Below, one piece after another: positions 17,066 through 25,446 of a stretch of 64,000 nucleotides of DNA. How positions within the stretch are numbered: position 1 is the stretch's first letter; each line of letters begins with the position of its first letter. The notes below the pieces were generated by a model. The model saw nothing but the letters and a program-made list of their open reading frames with translations. It ran no database searches and was not told where the DNA came from. This DNA comes from Paenibacillus sp. FSL K6-1330 (GTDB taxonomy: Bacteria; Bacillota; Bacilli; Paenibacillales; Paenibacillaceae), in the NCBI RefSeq assembly GCF_037976825.1, contig NZ_CP150269.1, positions 5,531,501-5,595,500 of the forward strand, given 5' to 3'. Both the position numbers and the translations under genes were made by a program.

Positions 17066-18018
17066 GGAGTACCTCTGCCTCCCTTCGACTTCGCGTGGGT
17101 CAATGACAGAAAGACTTCGTCCAGACTCGGTTCGCTCAAGGCGAAATATTCAATGGCGAACCCGTTCTTCATCAGCGTACAAAGGGCCTGATTCGCAGCA
17201 CTTGCATTCTTCACCGGAATCTTATGTACCAACGGATGATTGTCCTGCAATACGTTCAGCGCGTGTTCCTCGTTTAACAAAGTACCGAGCTTGTGCTGAT
17301 TGGTCGGTTCGATGAATTGGATGGTTAACGTTCTGTTGCCAACGGAAGCCTTCAATTGCCGGGGCGTCCCTTCCGCAATCAAACTCCCTTTATCCATCAC
17401 GGCAATTCGGTCCGCCAACTGGTCAGCTTCTTCCAGATATTGCGTCGTCAGCAGCACGGTGGTTCCCCGCTTCAAAAGCGACCTTACCACCTCCCACACT
17501 TGATTGCGGCTTTGCGGATCGAGGCCAGTTGTCGGCTCATCCAGAAAAATAACGTCGGGCTCGGTAACGATACTGGCGGCAATATCCAGCCGTCTCCGCA
17601 TCCCGCCAGAGTAACGCTGTACCACGCGGTCCTTCGCTTCGCTGAGTCCAAAAGATTCGATCAACTCCTCGCTTACGAATCGAGCCATTTTCGCCGAATA
17701 ACCGTAAAGTCTTGAAATCAGCATTAAATTCTGAAGACCGGAGAGTCCTTCATCCAGTGCTGCAAACTGGCCTGTCAGGCTAATCTTTCTCCGAACGTTC
17801 CGGGCATTGCCCACGACATCAAACCCGGCCACGCTTGCGAACCCCCCATCCGGCTTAACCAGGGTGGATAACATATGGATGGTGGTTGTTTTTCCGGCGC
17901 CATTCGGCCCTAACAAGGCAAACAACTCTCCTTGTTTGACTCGTAGATCAATTCCTTGAACGACCTCCATGTCGTTGTAAGATTTGCGAAGCTCCTTCGT
18001 TTCAATGGCGTAAGGCAA
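17062..18018 (-). CDS. ABC transporter ATP-binding protein (DrrA-like)
   Basis: A 318-residue ATPase: Walker A GPNGAGKTT (about residues 38-46), signature YSGGMRRRLDIA (about 138), Walker B VIFLDEPTTGLD (about 158-169), the H-loop segment VLLTTQYLEEADQLAD, and the DrrA-type C-terminal DUF4162-like extension. The start is TTG 18018 with GAGGAG about 10 nt upstream. It sits 61 nt after the NmrA-like gene with no visible terminator in between, so it may share transcripts with the WYL regulator cluster upstream. It energises the ABC-2 permease that follows. Confidence 0.92.
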   Translation of the reverse strand: MPYAIETKELRKSYNDMEVVQGIDLRVKQGELFALLGPNGAGKTTTIHMLSTLVKPDGGFASVAGFDVVGNARNVRRKISLTGQFAALDEGLSGLQNLMLISRLYGYSAKMARFVSEELIESFGLSEAKDRVVQRYSGGMRRRLDIAASIVTEPDVIFLDEPTTGLDPQSRNQVWEVVRSLLKRGTTVLLTTQYLEEADQLADRIAVMDKGSLIAEGTPRQLKASVGNRTLTIQFIEPTNQHKLGTLLNEEHALNVLQDNHPLVHKIPVKNASAANQALCTLMKNGFAIEYFALSEPSLDEVFLSLTHAKSKGGRGTP

Positions 18019-18079
18019 GTTTCACAACTCCTCCTCTTTCTATAAATACCGACCTACAGTATGCCATGCCGGCTTATTC

Positions 18080-18898
18080 TTAAAAATCGTCCAAATGATC
18101 ACGGACCCAATCAGCAAGCGTTGCTGCCGGACGCCCCGTGACTTCCTCTACCGTCGGCAAAACTGTATAACCGATCTCGGGCGGATTTTTTCCCATTTGC
18201 ACAAAAAACTCAATCGATTCCTCGTCATAGCCTTGCCCTCTCCATTGATCCCTCGCCTGTTTCTCGGTCAGTTCGACAAAACGGATGTCCTTGCCTGTTA
18301 CCTCGCTTATGATCCGAACCGCTTCCGTTCGCGATAGGGCTTCCGGTCCCGTAAGGAAATATTCTTGGTCATGGTGACCTTCCTCAAGAAGTGCGGCGAC
18401 GGCAACCCTCGCGATATCCGCTTCATGTATTCTCGCACTCAGCGCATGGCCGAACGGCTCGCGGACAACCCCCTCCGTGCGGATCGACTCCTGCCAATCC
18501 ACCAGAATATTCGCCATAAATTCGCCTGGCTTAAGCAAGGTCCATTCCATTGCGCTCTCTCGAAGGGCGGCTTCGACAGGACCTTCTTCATAGCCCACCA
18601 ATACCGTTACCCGCTTTATGCCGGCCTTCTCGGCAAGCTCAATAATCCGCGGATCCGTCTGCAGGGTCCCATAAGCCTCATCACTGGAGATGATCAAATG
18701 CATAGCCGTCACGCCTTGCAGGGCGGGAATCAGGCTTTCCGGGTCATTGAGATTCCCGGCAACTATCTGGACGCCCTCCGGTACTTTCGCTTGCTGCGGA
18801 TTGCGAGAGATCGCTCTTACTTCTATACCTTGCTGAACAAGTTGCTGCACGATGTGCTTTCCAACGGTACCTGTAGCACCTGTTACCAAAATAGTCAT
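18080..18898 (-). CDS. NmrA-like SDR family NAD(P)-binding oxidoreductase
   Basis: A 272-residue atypical short-chain dehydrogenase: Rossmann motif ILVTGATGTVGKHIVQQL at residues 3-20 (GxxGxxG), GNLNDPESLIPALQGV after the second strand, and VTVLVGYEEGPVEAAL in place of the usual YxxxK region, as in NmrA/QorB-like proteins. Such proteins bind NAD(P)H and act as reductases or redox sensors. AAGGAGG lies 9 nt before the ATG. It is the second gene behind the WYL regulator (53-nt gap). The reaction is unknown. Confidence 0.88.
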   Translation of the reverse strand: MTILVTGATGTVGKHIVQQLVQQGIEVRAISRNPQQAKVPEGVQIVAGNLNDPESLIPALQGVTAMHLIISSDEAYGTLQTDPRIIELAEKAGIKRVTVLVGYEEGPVEAALRESAMEWTLLKPGEFMANILVDWQESIRTEGVVREPFGHALSARIHEADIARVAVAALLEEGHHDQEYFLTGPEALSRTEAVRIISEVTGKDIRFVELTEKQARDQWRGQGYDEESIEFFVQMGKNPPEIGYTVLPTVEEVTGRPAATLADWVRDHLDDF

Positions 18899-18951
18899 AT
18901 TGAACTTCCTCCTTGATCGTTGATTTACGATTCATATTTTTGGATTGCTCA

Positions 18952-19842
18952 TCATTCATAACGTTTACGTATTTCCTCCAGCTCCTGCAGCAGGTCTTCT
19001 TTCAGTTCCGGCGGGGAGATGATCTCCACCTTGGAACCGTAGCTTAAGATCACCGAGATCGCATAAGCTTTGGTATAAAAAATGGTTTGGACATCAAGAA
19101 GTCCTTCGCCGGAGATGAAGGCCTCCGGAAATTGCTCGGTCACCCGCGGTCCCGCGGAAGTATCGAAACGAAGATGAGCCTGTATACCCGGCACCACCTC
19201 CTGATCCTCCCGCTCCAGGTTTCCTCTTGGGAGGAACGTGTCAGTGGATACTTCAAGACTGGATATGCGCGATACTCTGAAGATTCGTTTTGCCTGCTTT
19301 AACAAGCAGTAAGCCTCCAAATACCACACGCCTTGTTCCCAGTACAGCTGGAGCGGCTCCACTTGCCGCTCCGAGCAGCTGCCGGATGTGCTCGTATAAT
19401 AAAGGGTCATCAGGTTCGAGCGTTCAATGGCATTTAGAATGGGCTGTACCCATGCCCGCTCATGTTCCGACGTGCTCATATCGAATAGGATTTGTTCATG
19501 ACATCCTCCGTTCAACAGGGCGGGCTGCAAGGTTCCGAGCTTCTTCATGATGGTGGTGTATCTCCCCTTCACAGTCCTTTCGATGCCCTTCAAAAGATTG
19601 TAGATCGCCAAAAAGTCATCAACGGAGAAGTGCTGCCTCGTCAGATAGAACCCGCTCATCAATTCAAAGCCGCCATCCGCACCGGGATAGGAAGCAACCG
19701 GGATTCCAGCCTGATTAATGAGGTCCACATCGCGGTAGATCGTACGAACCGAGACTTCATACCGGGCGGCAAGCGTCGTGGCCGTCACTCTTTTTTTGGT
19801 CAACAATTCCATCGTAATGCCTAGCAGCCTGTCGAGTTTCAT
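18952..19842 (-). CDS. WYL domain-containing HTH transcriptional regulator (YafY/DeoR-like)
   Basis: A 296-residue regulator: N-terminal winged helix MKLDRLLGITMELLTKKRVT followed by VSVRTIYRDVDLINQAG (recognition helix about residues 29-40), then a WYL ligand-binding domain (WVQPILNAIERSNLMTLYY and later LQLYWEQGVWYLEAYCLLK, about residues 140-210), and a C-terminal extension. ATG 19842 is chosen since GAGGAG lies 8 nt upstream; GTG 19851 would overlap that SD. A perfect 11-bp inverted repeat covers its promoter, consistent with autorepression. It probably controls the NmrA-like oxidoreductase and possibly the ABC exporter behind it. Confidence 0.92.
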   Translation of the reverse strand: MKLDRLLGITMELLTKKRVTATTLAARYEVSVRTIYRDVDLINQAGIPVASYPGADGGFELMSGFYLTRQHFSVDDFLAIYNLLKGIERTVKGRYTTIMKKLGTLQPALLNGGCHEQILFDMSTSEHERAWVQPILNAIERSNLMTLYYTSTSGSCSERQVEPLQLYWEQGVWYLEAYCLLKQAKRIFRVSRISSLEVSTDTFLPRGNLEREDQEVVPGIQAHLRFDTSAGPRVTEQFPEAFISGEGLLDVQTIFYTKAYAISVILSYGSKVEIISPPELKEDLLQELEEIRKRYE

Positions 19843-19893
19843 CGTTAACACTCCTCGCGTGTCGTACTTTTTGACTTCTGAATCGAATGATAA

Positions 19894-19926
19894 ATCATAA
19901 ATCCTGACATCTAGTATGTCAGGATT
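19894..19926 (-). promoter_or_regulatory. WYL-regulator promoter with overlapping palindromic operator
   Basis: On the minus strand CTGACA (19922-19917) and TATGAT (19899-19894) are spaced by 17 nt, a good sigma-A promoter. The perfect palindrome AATCCTGACAT ctagt ATGTCAGGATT (19900-19926) covers the -35 element and the spacer. Confidence 0.75.
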
Positions 19927-20091
19927 AAATATCGTTCCTGTTGGAATGGGGATTATTTTGGCAAGCGAAAGCCACCCGACCTCAGGCTCACCTTATGCAA
20001 GCCCCGAAGCAGAATGCGCCGGAATCTCCGGTTGTTTTTGATCTGCACGGGAGGAACGATTCGTACACGGAGCGTCTTCTAGCAGCAAGAA

Positions 20092-20133
20092 GGGGGCCTG
20101 CCGCAAGATCTAAGATCTTTTGAGACAGCCCCC
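20092..20133 (-). terminator. Probable terminator after the MBL hydrolase gene
   Basis: GGGGGC (20092-20097) and GCCCCC (20128-20133) can close a stem with an inner AGATCT pairing. On the minus strand it is followed by TTCTTGC. The rest of 19927-20157 shows no convincing gene. Confidence 0.45.
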
Positions 20134-20157
20134 CCTGCTATGCCCAGCTGTTGCGTT

Positions 20158-20922
20158 TTACGCTTTCCATTCGACCCATTCGCCATCCTGCGGAATTTCG
20201 ATTTGTGCGCGCAGACCTTCCGCTGCCAGACGGCCAGATAGCCCCTCTCTTGTCACAAGGCAGTGGTTGATGGCTTCCATATGGACCGCAACCGCCTTTG
20301 TGTGGGGAGCATAACGCAGCAGTTCGATCACATCGTCCTCATCCATGATGATCGGATCTCCCGTGAGAAACCGGGCACCGCCGGCGTTGACCACCGTCAT
20401 ATCAGGCTTGTGGGCATCCAAAACTTCTTTCACTTCATCACACCAGATGGTATCGCCTGCTATATACAGGGTCGGCTGTCCTTCTGCCTTCAAAATAAAA
20501 CCGGATACCTGCCCCATCATCTGACCGATCTCACCCGTACCGTGATGACCGCCGGTTCGGATTATCGTAACCCCTTCATATTCCAGGGTTTCCTGGACTG
20601 CCGTCACGGACGTAAAACCTTGCGATGCCAAGGTATCCTCGTCCCCCGGTTGACACAGAATCGGCGTCGTCTTTGGCAGTGCATCTCTAGCAGCTTGATC
20701 CCAGTGATCCAGGTGCAGGTGCGTGACCAGCACCGCGTTCGGACGGAGCTTGTTAGCCATGGAGAACGGCAGCGGCACAAGCGGATTCCGTCTGTCATTC
20801 GCAGTGTTGATGACCGGCGGGTTCGCCTTGGCATTGCTAAACATCGGATCGACCAGCAGTTCAAGATGGGCATACTGTATTCTTAACGTAGCATTACGTA
20901 TAAGCTGAAGTTTCACTTTCAT
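20158..20922 (-). CDS. MBL fold metallo-hydrolase (UlaG-like)
   Basis: A 254-residue metallo-beta-lactamase-fold hydrolase. The metal-binding motif VTHLHLDHWD lies at about residues 66-75, the later metal ligands in GGHHGTG (about 125) and IAGDTIW (about 150), and a terminal AVHMEAINHCLVTR (about 215) brings the last His. The first residues MKVKLQLIRNATLRIQYAHL match the UlaG/L-ascorbate-6-phosphate lactonase branch. The ATG at 20922 sits 2 nt after AAAGGGG; an in-frame GTG six bases on gives a more usual spacing. It is divergent from an Lrp/AsnC regulator, which probably controls it. Confidence 0.88.
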   Translation of the reverse strand: MKVKLQLIRNATLRIQYAHLELLVDPMFSNAKANPPVINTANDRRNPLVPLPFSMANKLRPNAVLVTHLHLDHWDQAARDALPKTTPILCQPGDEDTLASQGFTSVTAVQETLEYEGVTIIRTGGHHGTGEIGQMMGQVSGFILKAEGQPTLYIAGDTIWCDEVKEVLDAHKPDMTVVNAGGARFLTGDPIIMDEDDVIELLRYAPHTKAVAVHMEAINHCLVTREGLSGRLAAEGLRAQIEIPQDGEWVEWKA

Positions 20923-20990
20923 TTCCCCTTTGTTTCATTTAATATGGTTCTGAACCCATTATAGAGAACGCTAATATTCCCGCCTACAGC

Positions 20991-21034
20991 TTCGTGAAAG
21001 GAATTAGGGGAACTCACTTTCATCGTGAAAGGAA
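20991..21034. promoter_or_regulatory. 31-bp-spaced direct repeats in the lrp/MBL divergent region
   Basis: TCGTGAAAGGAA occurs at 20992-21003 and again at 21023-21034, spaced by 31 bp (about three helical turns). The second copy is part of the palindrome CTTTCA tcg TGAAAG. This spacing suits Lrp-type oligomers. The second copy also supplies the SD of the Lrp gene. Confidence 0.5.
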
Positions 21035-21040
21035 ATGACC

Positions 21041-21472
21041 ATGCCAAGCGCTCATGAACTCGACAAAGTCGATCTTCGCATATTACATCACCTGCTGGAG
21101 GATGCGAGCCTATCTCACAAAGCCATCGGACAGCAGGTACATTTGACAGGTCAAGCCGTCGGGGCCCGTGTTCGGAAGCTGCAGGATCTGGGTGTCATTG
21201 AAGGCTTTACGCTGCGCTGGAATCCGGACAAAATCGGTCTGACGGTTCATGCGTTTATTACCATGTTCATGGTGTTAAACACGGCTCATTCCGCCTTTGT
21301 ATCCTTTGTTCAGTCACATGACATGGTTGCCGAAACCCATCGCGTCAGTGGTGAAGGGTGTTATTGGTTAAGAGTACGGGCCAGCTCACCCAAGGAATTG
21401 AATGATTTTCTGGAAGAGCTTCTGAAGTACGGCAATTATAAAGTCAGCCTGTCCATTGATCAGGTGAAATAA
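21041..21472 (+). CDS. Lrp/AsnC family transcriptional regulator
   Basis: A 143-residue feast/famine regulator: N-terminal HTH LDKVDLRILHHLLEDASLS and HLTGQAVGARVRKLQDLGVI (about residues 5-50), then a RAM (ACT-like) domain ending in FLEELLKYGNYKVSLSIDQV. ATG 21041 gives proper spacing from AAAGGA; the ATG at 21035 abuts it. It is divergent from the MBL-fold hydrolase and followed by a terminator. It probably senses an amino acid or small metabolite and acts on its own promoter and the neighbour. Confidence 0.92.
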   Translation: MPSAHELDKVDLRILHHLLEDASLSHKAIGQQVHLTGQAVGARVRKLQDLGVIEGFTLRWNPDKIGLTVHAFITMFMVLNTAHSAFVSFVQSHDMVAETHRVSGEGCYWLRVRASSPKELNDFLEELLKYGNYKVSLSIDQVK

Positions 21473-21477
21473 AAAAG

Positions 21478-21513
21478 AAGAAGCCGCAGATCCACGAGAT
21501 CGGCGGTTTCTTC
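21478..21513. terminator. Bidirectional terminator between lrp-like gene and the Lpl operon
   Basis: GAAGAAGCCGC (21478-21488) pairs with GCGGTTTCTTC (21503-21513) with one G-U pair. On the minus strand it runs into TTTTTT. It serves the convergent genes ending at 21472 and 21565. Confidence 0.8.
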
Positions 21514-21564
21514 TTGGTATCTATTGTGAATTTTTCATATGATGTATTTTTAATATGATTTCAT

Positions 21565-22836
21565 TTATTTCACCGCGTTTTCTTCCGCCATCAATTCCCG
21601 CGCATATTCGTTCAAATTGATGGATTCGCCGTGATTCAGCCTCGATTTCTCTGCCGCGAACGCAATAAGGTGACTTCGTACGGAGGCACTGGCCGACGTC
21701 AGGCTCTCCTGCCCGTTATAGCTCCGAACCTCCTTCAGGAAGCTCGCCACAATTCCGCTGTCGCCCCCGCCATGTCCGCTGGACTGCGAAGGAATCGTGA
21801 TCTCCGTTTTCTGTCCGGTCAGGAAATCGTAAACCGTAATCTTGCCTTCCTCTCCCCGAAGCTCGCCGCGGGTGCCCATGATCTGAATTCTGCGCTCCTG
21901 TTCATACGTGAATCCGCACATGCTGAACATCGCGGTGGCACCGCCCTCAAACTCCATGTTAACGACCTGATGATCGACCACATTGTTATCGCTCCGATAT
22001 ACGCAGCGGCCATAGTCCGTATCGCGAAGCCCTTGAATGATGTTCGGCTTGGTCAGCTCCTGGGTGAAATGCCCCGCCCATCCCTTGTACTGGTCGCTCA
22101 AGTAAAACCGCGGTGCCGAATACGGACAGGTTGGTTCCACCTGGCAATCGAGGCACCGATCGGCCGAACCTTCGGGAGCCTGCTCCTCCCGGAAATGCAT
22201 CAGGGAGCCAAACGAAGTGACCTGCGTACACGGCCGGTCCATCAGCCACGACAGCACATCCATGTCATGGCAGGATTTAGCCAGTATCATCGGGCTTGCC
22301 TTGTCGGAGTTATTCCAATTCCCCCGCACAAAGCTGTGCGCGATATGCCAGTATCCCACATTCTCGTTCAGTTGGATCGAAGCCACCTCACCGATGGTCC
22401 CTTCCTGAATCACCCGTTTGATGGTACTCCAAAAAGGGGTATATCTCAGAACATGGCATATGGTCAGCAGCCGGTTGTTGCGAATGGCCGCCTGCTCCAT
22501 CTCAAGACACTCCTTCGGTTCCGGAGACATTGGTTTCTCCAGAAGCACATGATACTGTTTCTCCAGAGCTTGCATGGTTGGGCCATAGTGCATGCGATCC
22601 TGTGTACAGATGACGGCGATATCGGCAAGGCAGGGCTCCGCCAGCAGCGGCTCCCAGGATTCATAACACCGTTCCGGCGGAATTCCATGCTTCTCGGCAA
22701 AACGGATTCGCCGCGCCGGATCGGCCTCGGCCACGGCCACGAAGGTCAGCTCATGCGGATAATCCAGGGCATAGGGGGCATACCCCCCGGCGCCGCGCGC
22801 GCCTGCCCCAATCAATATGGCTTTCAATTGTGTCAT
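21565..22836 (-). CDS. Gfo/Idh/MocA family oxidoreductase
   Basis: A 423-residue NAD(P)-dependent oxidoreductase. The N-terminal Rossmann segment is KAILIGAGARGAGGYAPYAL (about residues 4-23), followed by AVICTQDRMHYGPT and HVLLEKPMSPEP with the conserved EKP (about residues 95-101), and the C-terminal alpha/beta domain with HDMDVLSWLMD (catalytic-type His). A cysteine cluster CLDCQVEPTCPYSA (about 228-241) is unusual for the basic family fold but seen in some glycan-metabolising members. AAAAGGAGC precedes the ATG. It is the last gene of the sugar importer operon, so it probably oxidises or epimerises the imported sugar or its derivative. Confidence 0.9.
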   Translation of the reverse strand: MTQLKAILIGAGARGAGGYAPYALDYPHELTFVAVAEADPARRIRFAEKHGIPPERCYESWEPLLAEPCLADIAVICTQDRMHYGPTMQALEKQYHVLLEKPMSPEPKECLEMEQAAIRNNRLLTICHVLRYTPFWSTIKRVIQEGTIGEVASIQLNENVGYWHIAHSFVRGNWNNSDKASPMILAKSCHDMDVLSWLMDRPCTQVTSFGSLMHFREEQAPEGSADRCLDCQVEPTCPYSAPRFYLSDQYKGWAGHFTQELTKPNIIQGLRDTDYGRCVYRSDNNVVDHQVVNMEFEGGATAMFSMCGFTYEQERRIQIMGTRGELRGEEGKITVYDFLTGQKTEITIPSQSSGHGGGDSGIVASFLKEVRSYNGQESLTSASASVRSHLIAFAAEKSRLNHGESINLNEYARELMAEENAVK

Positions 22837-22871
22837 ATCATGTCGCTCCTTTTAGGTTCTGCTACTCGCTT

Positions 22872-24494
22872 TTATTTGGTATATCGATCAGCCGCGGACT
22901 GGTAAATGGCCAGATAGCGCTCCGACCCCATCTTTTGCAGGTTAGCTACGTATTGATCCCAGTTATCAAAGGACTCGTTGCCAGCTATGAATTTATCCCG
23001 CATCTCATCCACGTACGTATTAATGTCGGTCTGGATACCGGTAAGCTCGGACTGCTCATCGGCGGTAAAGTTAAACGGCGGCCAGACCTTGTCTTGAGGT
23101 ATGACGTACGGCTCGGCTTTTTTTGCATTCTCTACGGACGTCGGCAGGCCTTCTGCTCCCTTGAAATACTTCTGCTTCACGAAACCCGGATAATATCCGC
23201 CAGGCCATATCAGATACTGCCCTACCGCCTGGTCCAGATTGAGACCCTCCGGATTGTTCTTGATCTCGTCCACGTAATCCACATTGCCATCAGCATCTTC
23301 CTTATACGTTTCATCTTCCCAGCCCATGAAGAACATGCGGATGCCCTCGTCACTGTAGAAGTAATCCATCCAGCGGATCAGCGCGGCTGGATTCTTCGCT
23401 TTATCGGTCAGGACAAACATCCCAATGTTCCCCAGCGGAGAGCCCGTGGCGCTGAACATCTGATCGCCGTGCGGCCCCTTCAATACCGGAAGCCCTACAT
23501 AACCCTCTTGATTGTAGATGGCGATCGGGTCCACATTATCAACGACGCCGAGAAGACCTTCCACGCCTTTGGCGTCCACCTCCGTGCTCTTCACGGACAT
23601 GATATCCTGCTCCAACAGGCCGTCCTTGTACAGCTTGTTCACGAACTGAAGCAGTTCCTTGTATCTTGGATCCGTCGGAATGAACCGGACCTTTCCGCTC
23701 GCCGGATCGGTATCCACGTTAATGTTCGAGGTTCCGTGATAATTGAGGCCGAACGAACCGCGCAAATAGTTGACGATACCGGTAGTTCCCACGCCGCCCC
23801 ATGCATATTCATCCTTCTGGCCGTTGCCGTTCGGATCCTTCTCCTTAAACGCTTTCAACATATCGTAGAATTCATCCAGCGTCTGCGGCTCTTGAAGGCC
23901 AAGCTTTGTCAGCCACTCCGACTTCACCCACGGCGTTCCGTACAGCACGGACCGGAATTCCGGATCGTACAGCGTCGGAAGCCCGTAAATGTTGCCGTCC
24001 GGCATCGTAATCCCCTTCTCGATGACAGGATATTTCTCCATCAATGCCTTGAAATTCGGCGCATATTGATCAATCAGGTCATTCAGCGGGATAAAAGCGC
24101 CCTGCTTGCCGTATTTTAGCAGATCTGGCCTCGGGAATGCGGAAGCATAGAACATTTCCGGATAATCGCCGCCGGCGAGCAGCAGATTCCGTTTTTCCGC
24201 CAAGTTGTCTTTGTGCACCGTGTCCCACTGTACCTGAATATTGGTCATTTTCTCATATTCCTGCCACAGCTTGATGTTGTTCCAGTCGGCGTTGGCAAAG
24301 AACTTTCCGGCAAATCCGGTCACCGTCATCTTGTCACTGACAATCGGAAACCCGGTCTCATTAATCGCTGTTTTCCCTTCACCCGCGGAGTCCGATTCAG
24401 CCGTTCCTCCCGAACCTTTCGAACTGCAGCCCACCGTCAACGATACCGACAACATGCAGGTCAACAGAAGACTTCCCCATTGCTTCAGCTTCAT
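22872..24494 (-). CDS. Extracellular solute-binding lipoprotein (LplA/YtcQ-like)
   Basis: A 540-residue type 2-like sugar-binding protein. ATG 24494 is preferred (GGGGAGG lies 8 nt upstream). The signal peptide KLKQWGSLLLTCMLSVSLTVG ends in lipobox TVGC with Cys 23. Conserved features include FPRPDLLKYGKQGAFIPLND, DEYAWGGVG with the calcium-like loop DPNGNGQKDEYAW, and the C-terminal PVIPQDK-like segment. Such long lipoproteins work with LplB/LplC permeases to import oligosaccharides such as rhamnogalacturonan or complex plant glycans. It is the third gene of the operon, 48 nt after the LplC-like permease. Confidence 0.92.
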   Translation of the reverse strand: MKLKQWGSLLLTCMLSVSLTVGCSSKGSGGTAESDSAGEGKTAINETGFPIVSDKMTVTGFAGKFFANADWNNIKLWQEYEKMTNIQVQWDTVHKDNLAEKRNLLLAGGDYPEMFYASAFPRPDLLKYGKQGAFIPLNDLIDQYAPNFKALMEKYPVIEKGITMPDGNIYGLPTLYDPEFRSVLYGTPWVKSEWLTKLGLQEPQTLDEFYDMLKAFKEKDPNGNGQKDEYAWGGVGTTGIVNYLRGSFGLNYHGTSNINVDTDPASGKVRFIPTDPRYKELLQFVNKLYKDGLLEQDIMSVKSTEVDAKGVEGLLGVVDNVDPIAIYNQEGYVGLPVLKGPHGDQMFSATGSPLGNIGMFVLTDKAKNPAALIRWMDYFYSDEGIRMFFMGWEDETYKEDADGNVDYVDEIKNNPEGLNLDQAVGQYLIWPGGYYPGFVKQKYFKGAEGLPTSVENAKKAEPYVIPQDKVWPPFNFTADEQSELTGIQTDINTYVDEMRDKFIAGNESFDNWDQYVANLQKMGSERYLAIYQSAADRYTK

Positions 24495-24542
24495 CCGTAA
24501 TCCTCCCCTTTTCATGTTCCATCCATATATCCATGCAAGGAA

Positions 24543-25427
24543 TTATCCTTTGATGGCCCCAATCATCACGCCTTTGACAAAATACCGCTGCAGGAACGGA
24601 TAGAGCGCCAGCACGGGAATATTAGCCACGACCAGCACCGCGTACTTAATGCCCTCCACTTCCCTTTGCTGCTTGATCGCCGATTCGGTCGACATTTTGA
24701 CCATGTCGTTCGTTTGCCCCTGAATCAGAATTTCACGCAGGATGAGCTGCAGCGGAAATTTATCTTTATCCGATAAATACAGAAGTGCATTGAAGAACGC
24801 ATTCCAATGACCGACCGCATAGAACAAAATGGTCACCGCGATAATCGGCATGGACAGCGGCAGTATAATCCGGGTCAAAATTTTAATGTTCGAGCATCCA
24901 TCGATCGTCGCGGCCTCCTGCAGCTCGCCGGGTATGGACTGCTGAAAGAAGGTACGCATAATGATGATATTCCAGATGGATACGGCATTCGGGATAATCA
25001 TGACCCAGAGCGTATTCAGCATGCCGAGGTTCTTGATCAGCAAGTATGTCGGAATGAGTCCTCCGCTAAAAAACATCGTGAAGACCAGCAGCGCCATAAT
25101 GGCATTTCGCCCGACAAAATCCTTCCGCGACAGCGGATAGGCTGCAAGGATGGTCATTGTGAGATTAATGAACGTGCCAAGCGAAGTATACACCAGCGTA
25201 TTGGTAAAACCGCTGATAATATCCTTGTTCTGGAAAATTTTCACATAGGAATTCAGGTTGACTCCCTTGGGCCACAGCAGCATCTCGCCCCTCAGAACCG
25301 CCTGCGGGTCGCTAAACGATGCGCTGAGCACAAAGACCAGCGGGTACATAACAATGATGGTGACCAGGATCAGAATCGTATAGTTGATAACATTAAAAAT
25401 GCGGTCCCCTCTGGTTTCAATTTGCAT
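24543..25427 (-). CDS. Carbohydrate ABC transporter permease (LplC/YtcP-like)
   Basis: A 294-residue MalG-type permease with six hydrophobic segments. The EAA loop IPGELQEAATIDGCSNIKIL lies at about residues 178-197. The end YPFLQRYFVKGVMIGAIKG is the signature C-terminus of the LplC/YtcP branch. GAGGGGAGC precedes the ATG. It pairs with the LplB-like permease encoded 19 nt upstream; the ATPase is presumably the shared MsmX type encoded elsewhere. Confidence 0.93.
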   Translation of the reverse strand: MQIETRGDRIFNVINYTILILVTIIVMYPLVFVLSASFSDPQAVLRGEMLLWPKGVNLNSYVKIFQNKDIISGFTNTLVYTSLGTFINLTMTILAAYPLSRKDFVGRNAIMALLVFTMFFSGGLIPTYLLIKNLGMLNTLWVMIIPNAVSIWNIIIMRTFFQQSIPGELQEAATIDGCSNIKILTRIILPLSMPIIAVTILFYAVGHWNAFFNALLYLSDKDKFPLQLILREILIQGQTNDMVKMSTESAIKQQREVEGIKYAVLVVANIPVLALYPFLQRYFVKGVMIGAIKG

Positions 25428-25446
25428 GGCTCTTTCGCTCCCCTCT

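Noticed and set aside
19941..20123. A 60-codon plus-strand frame between the WYL gene and the MBL gene.
   Set aside because: No SD, and it runs into a likely terminator; no recognisable protein features.
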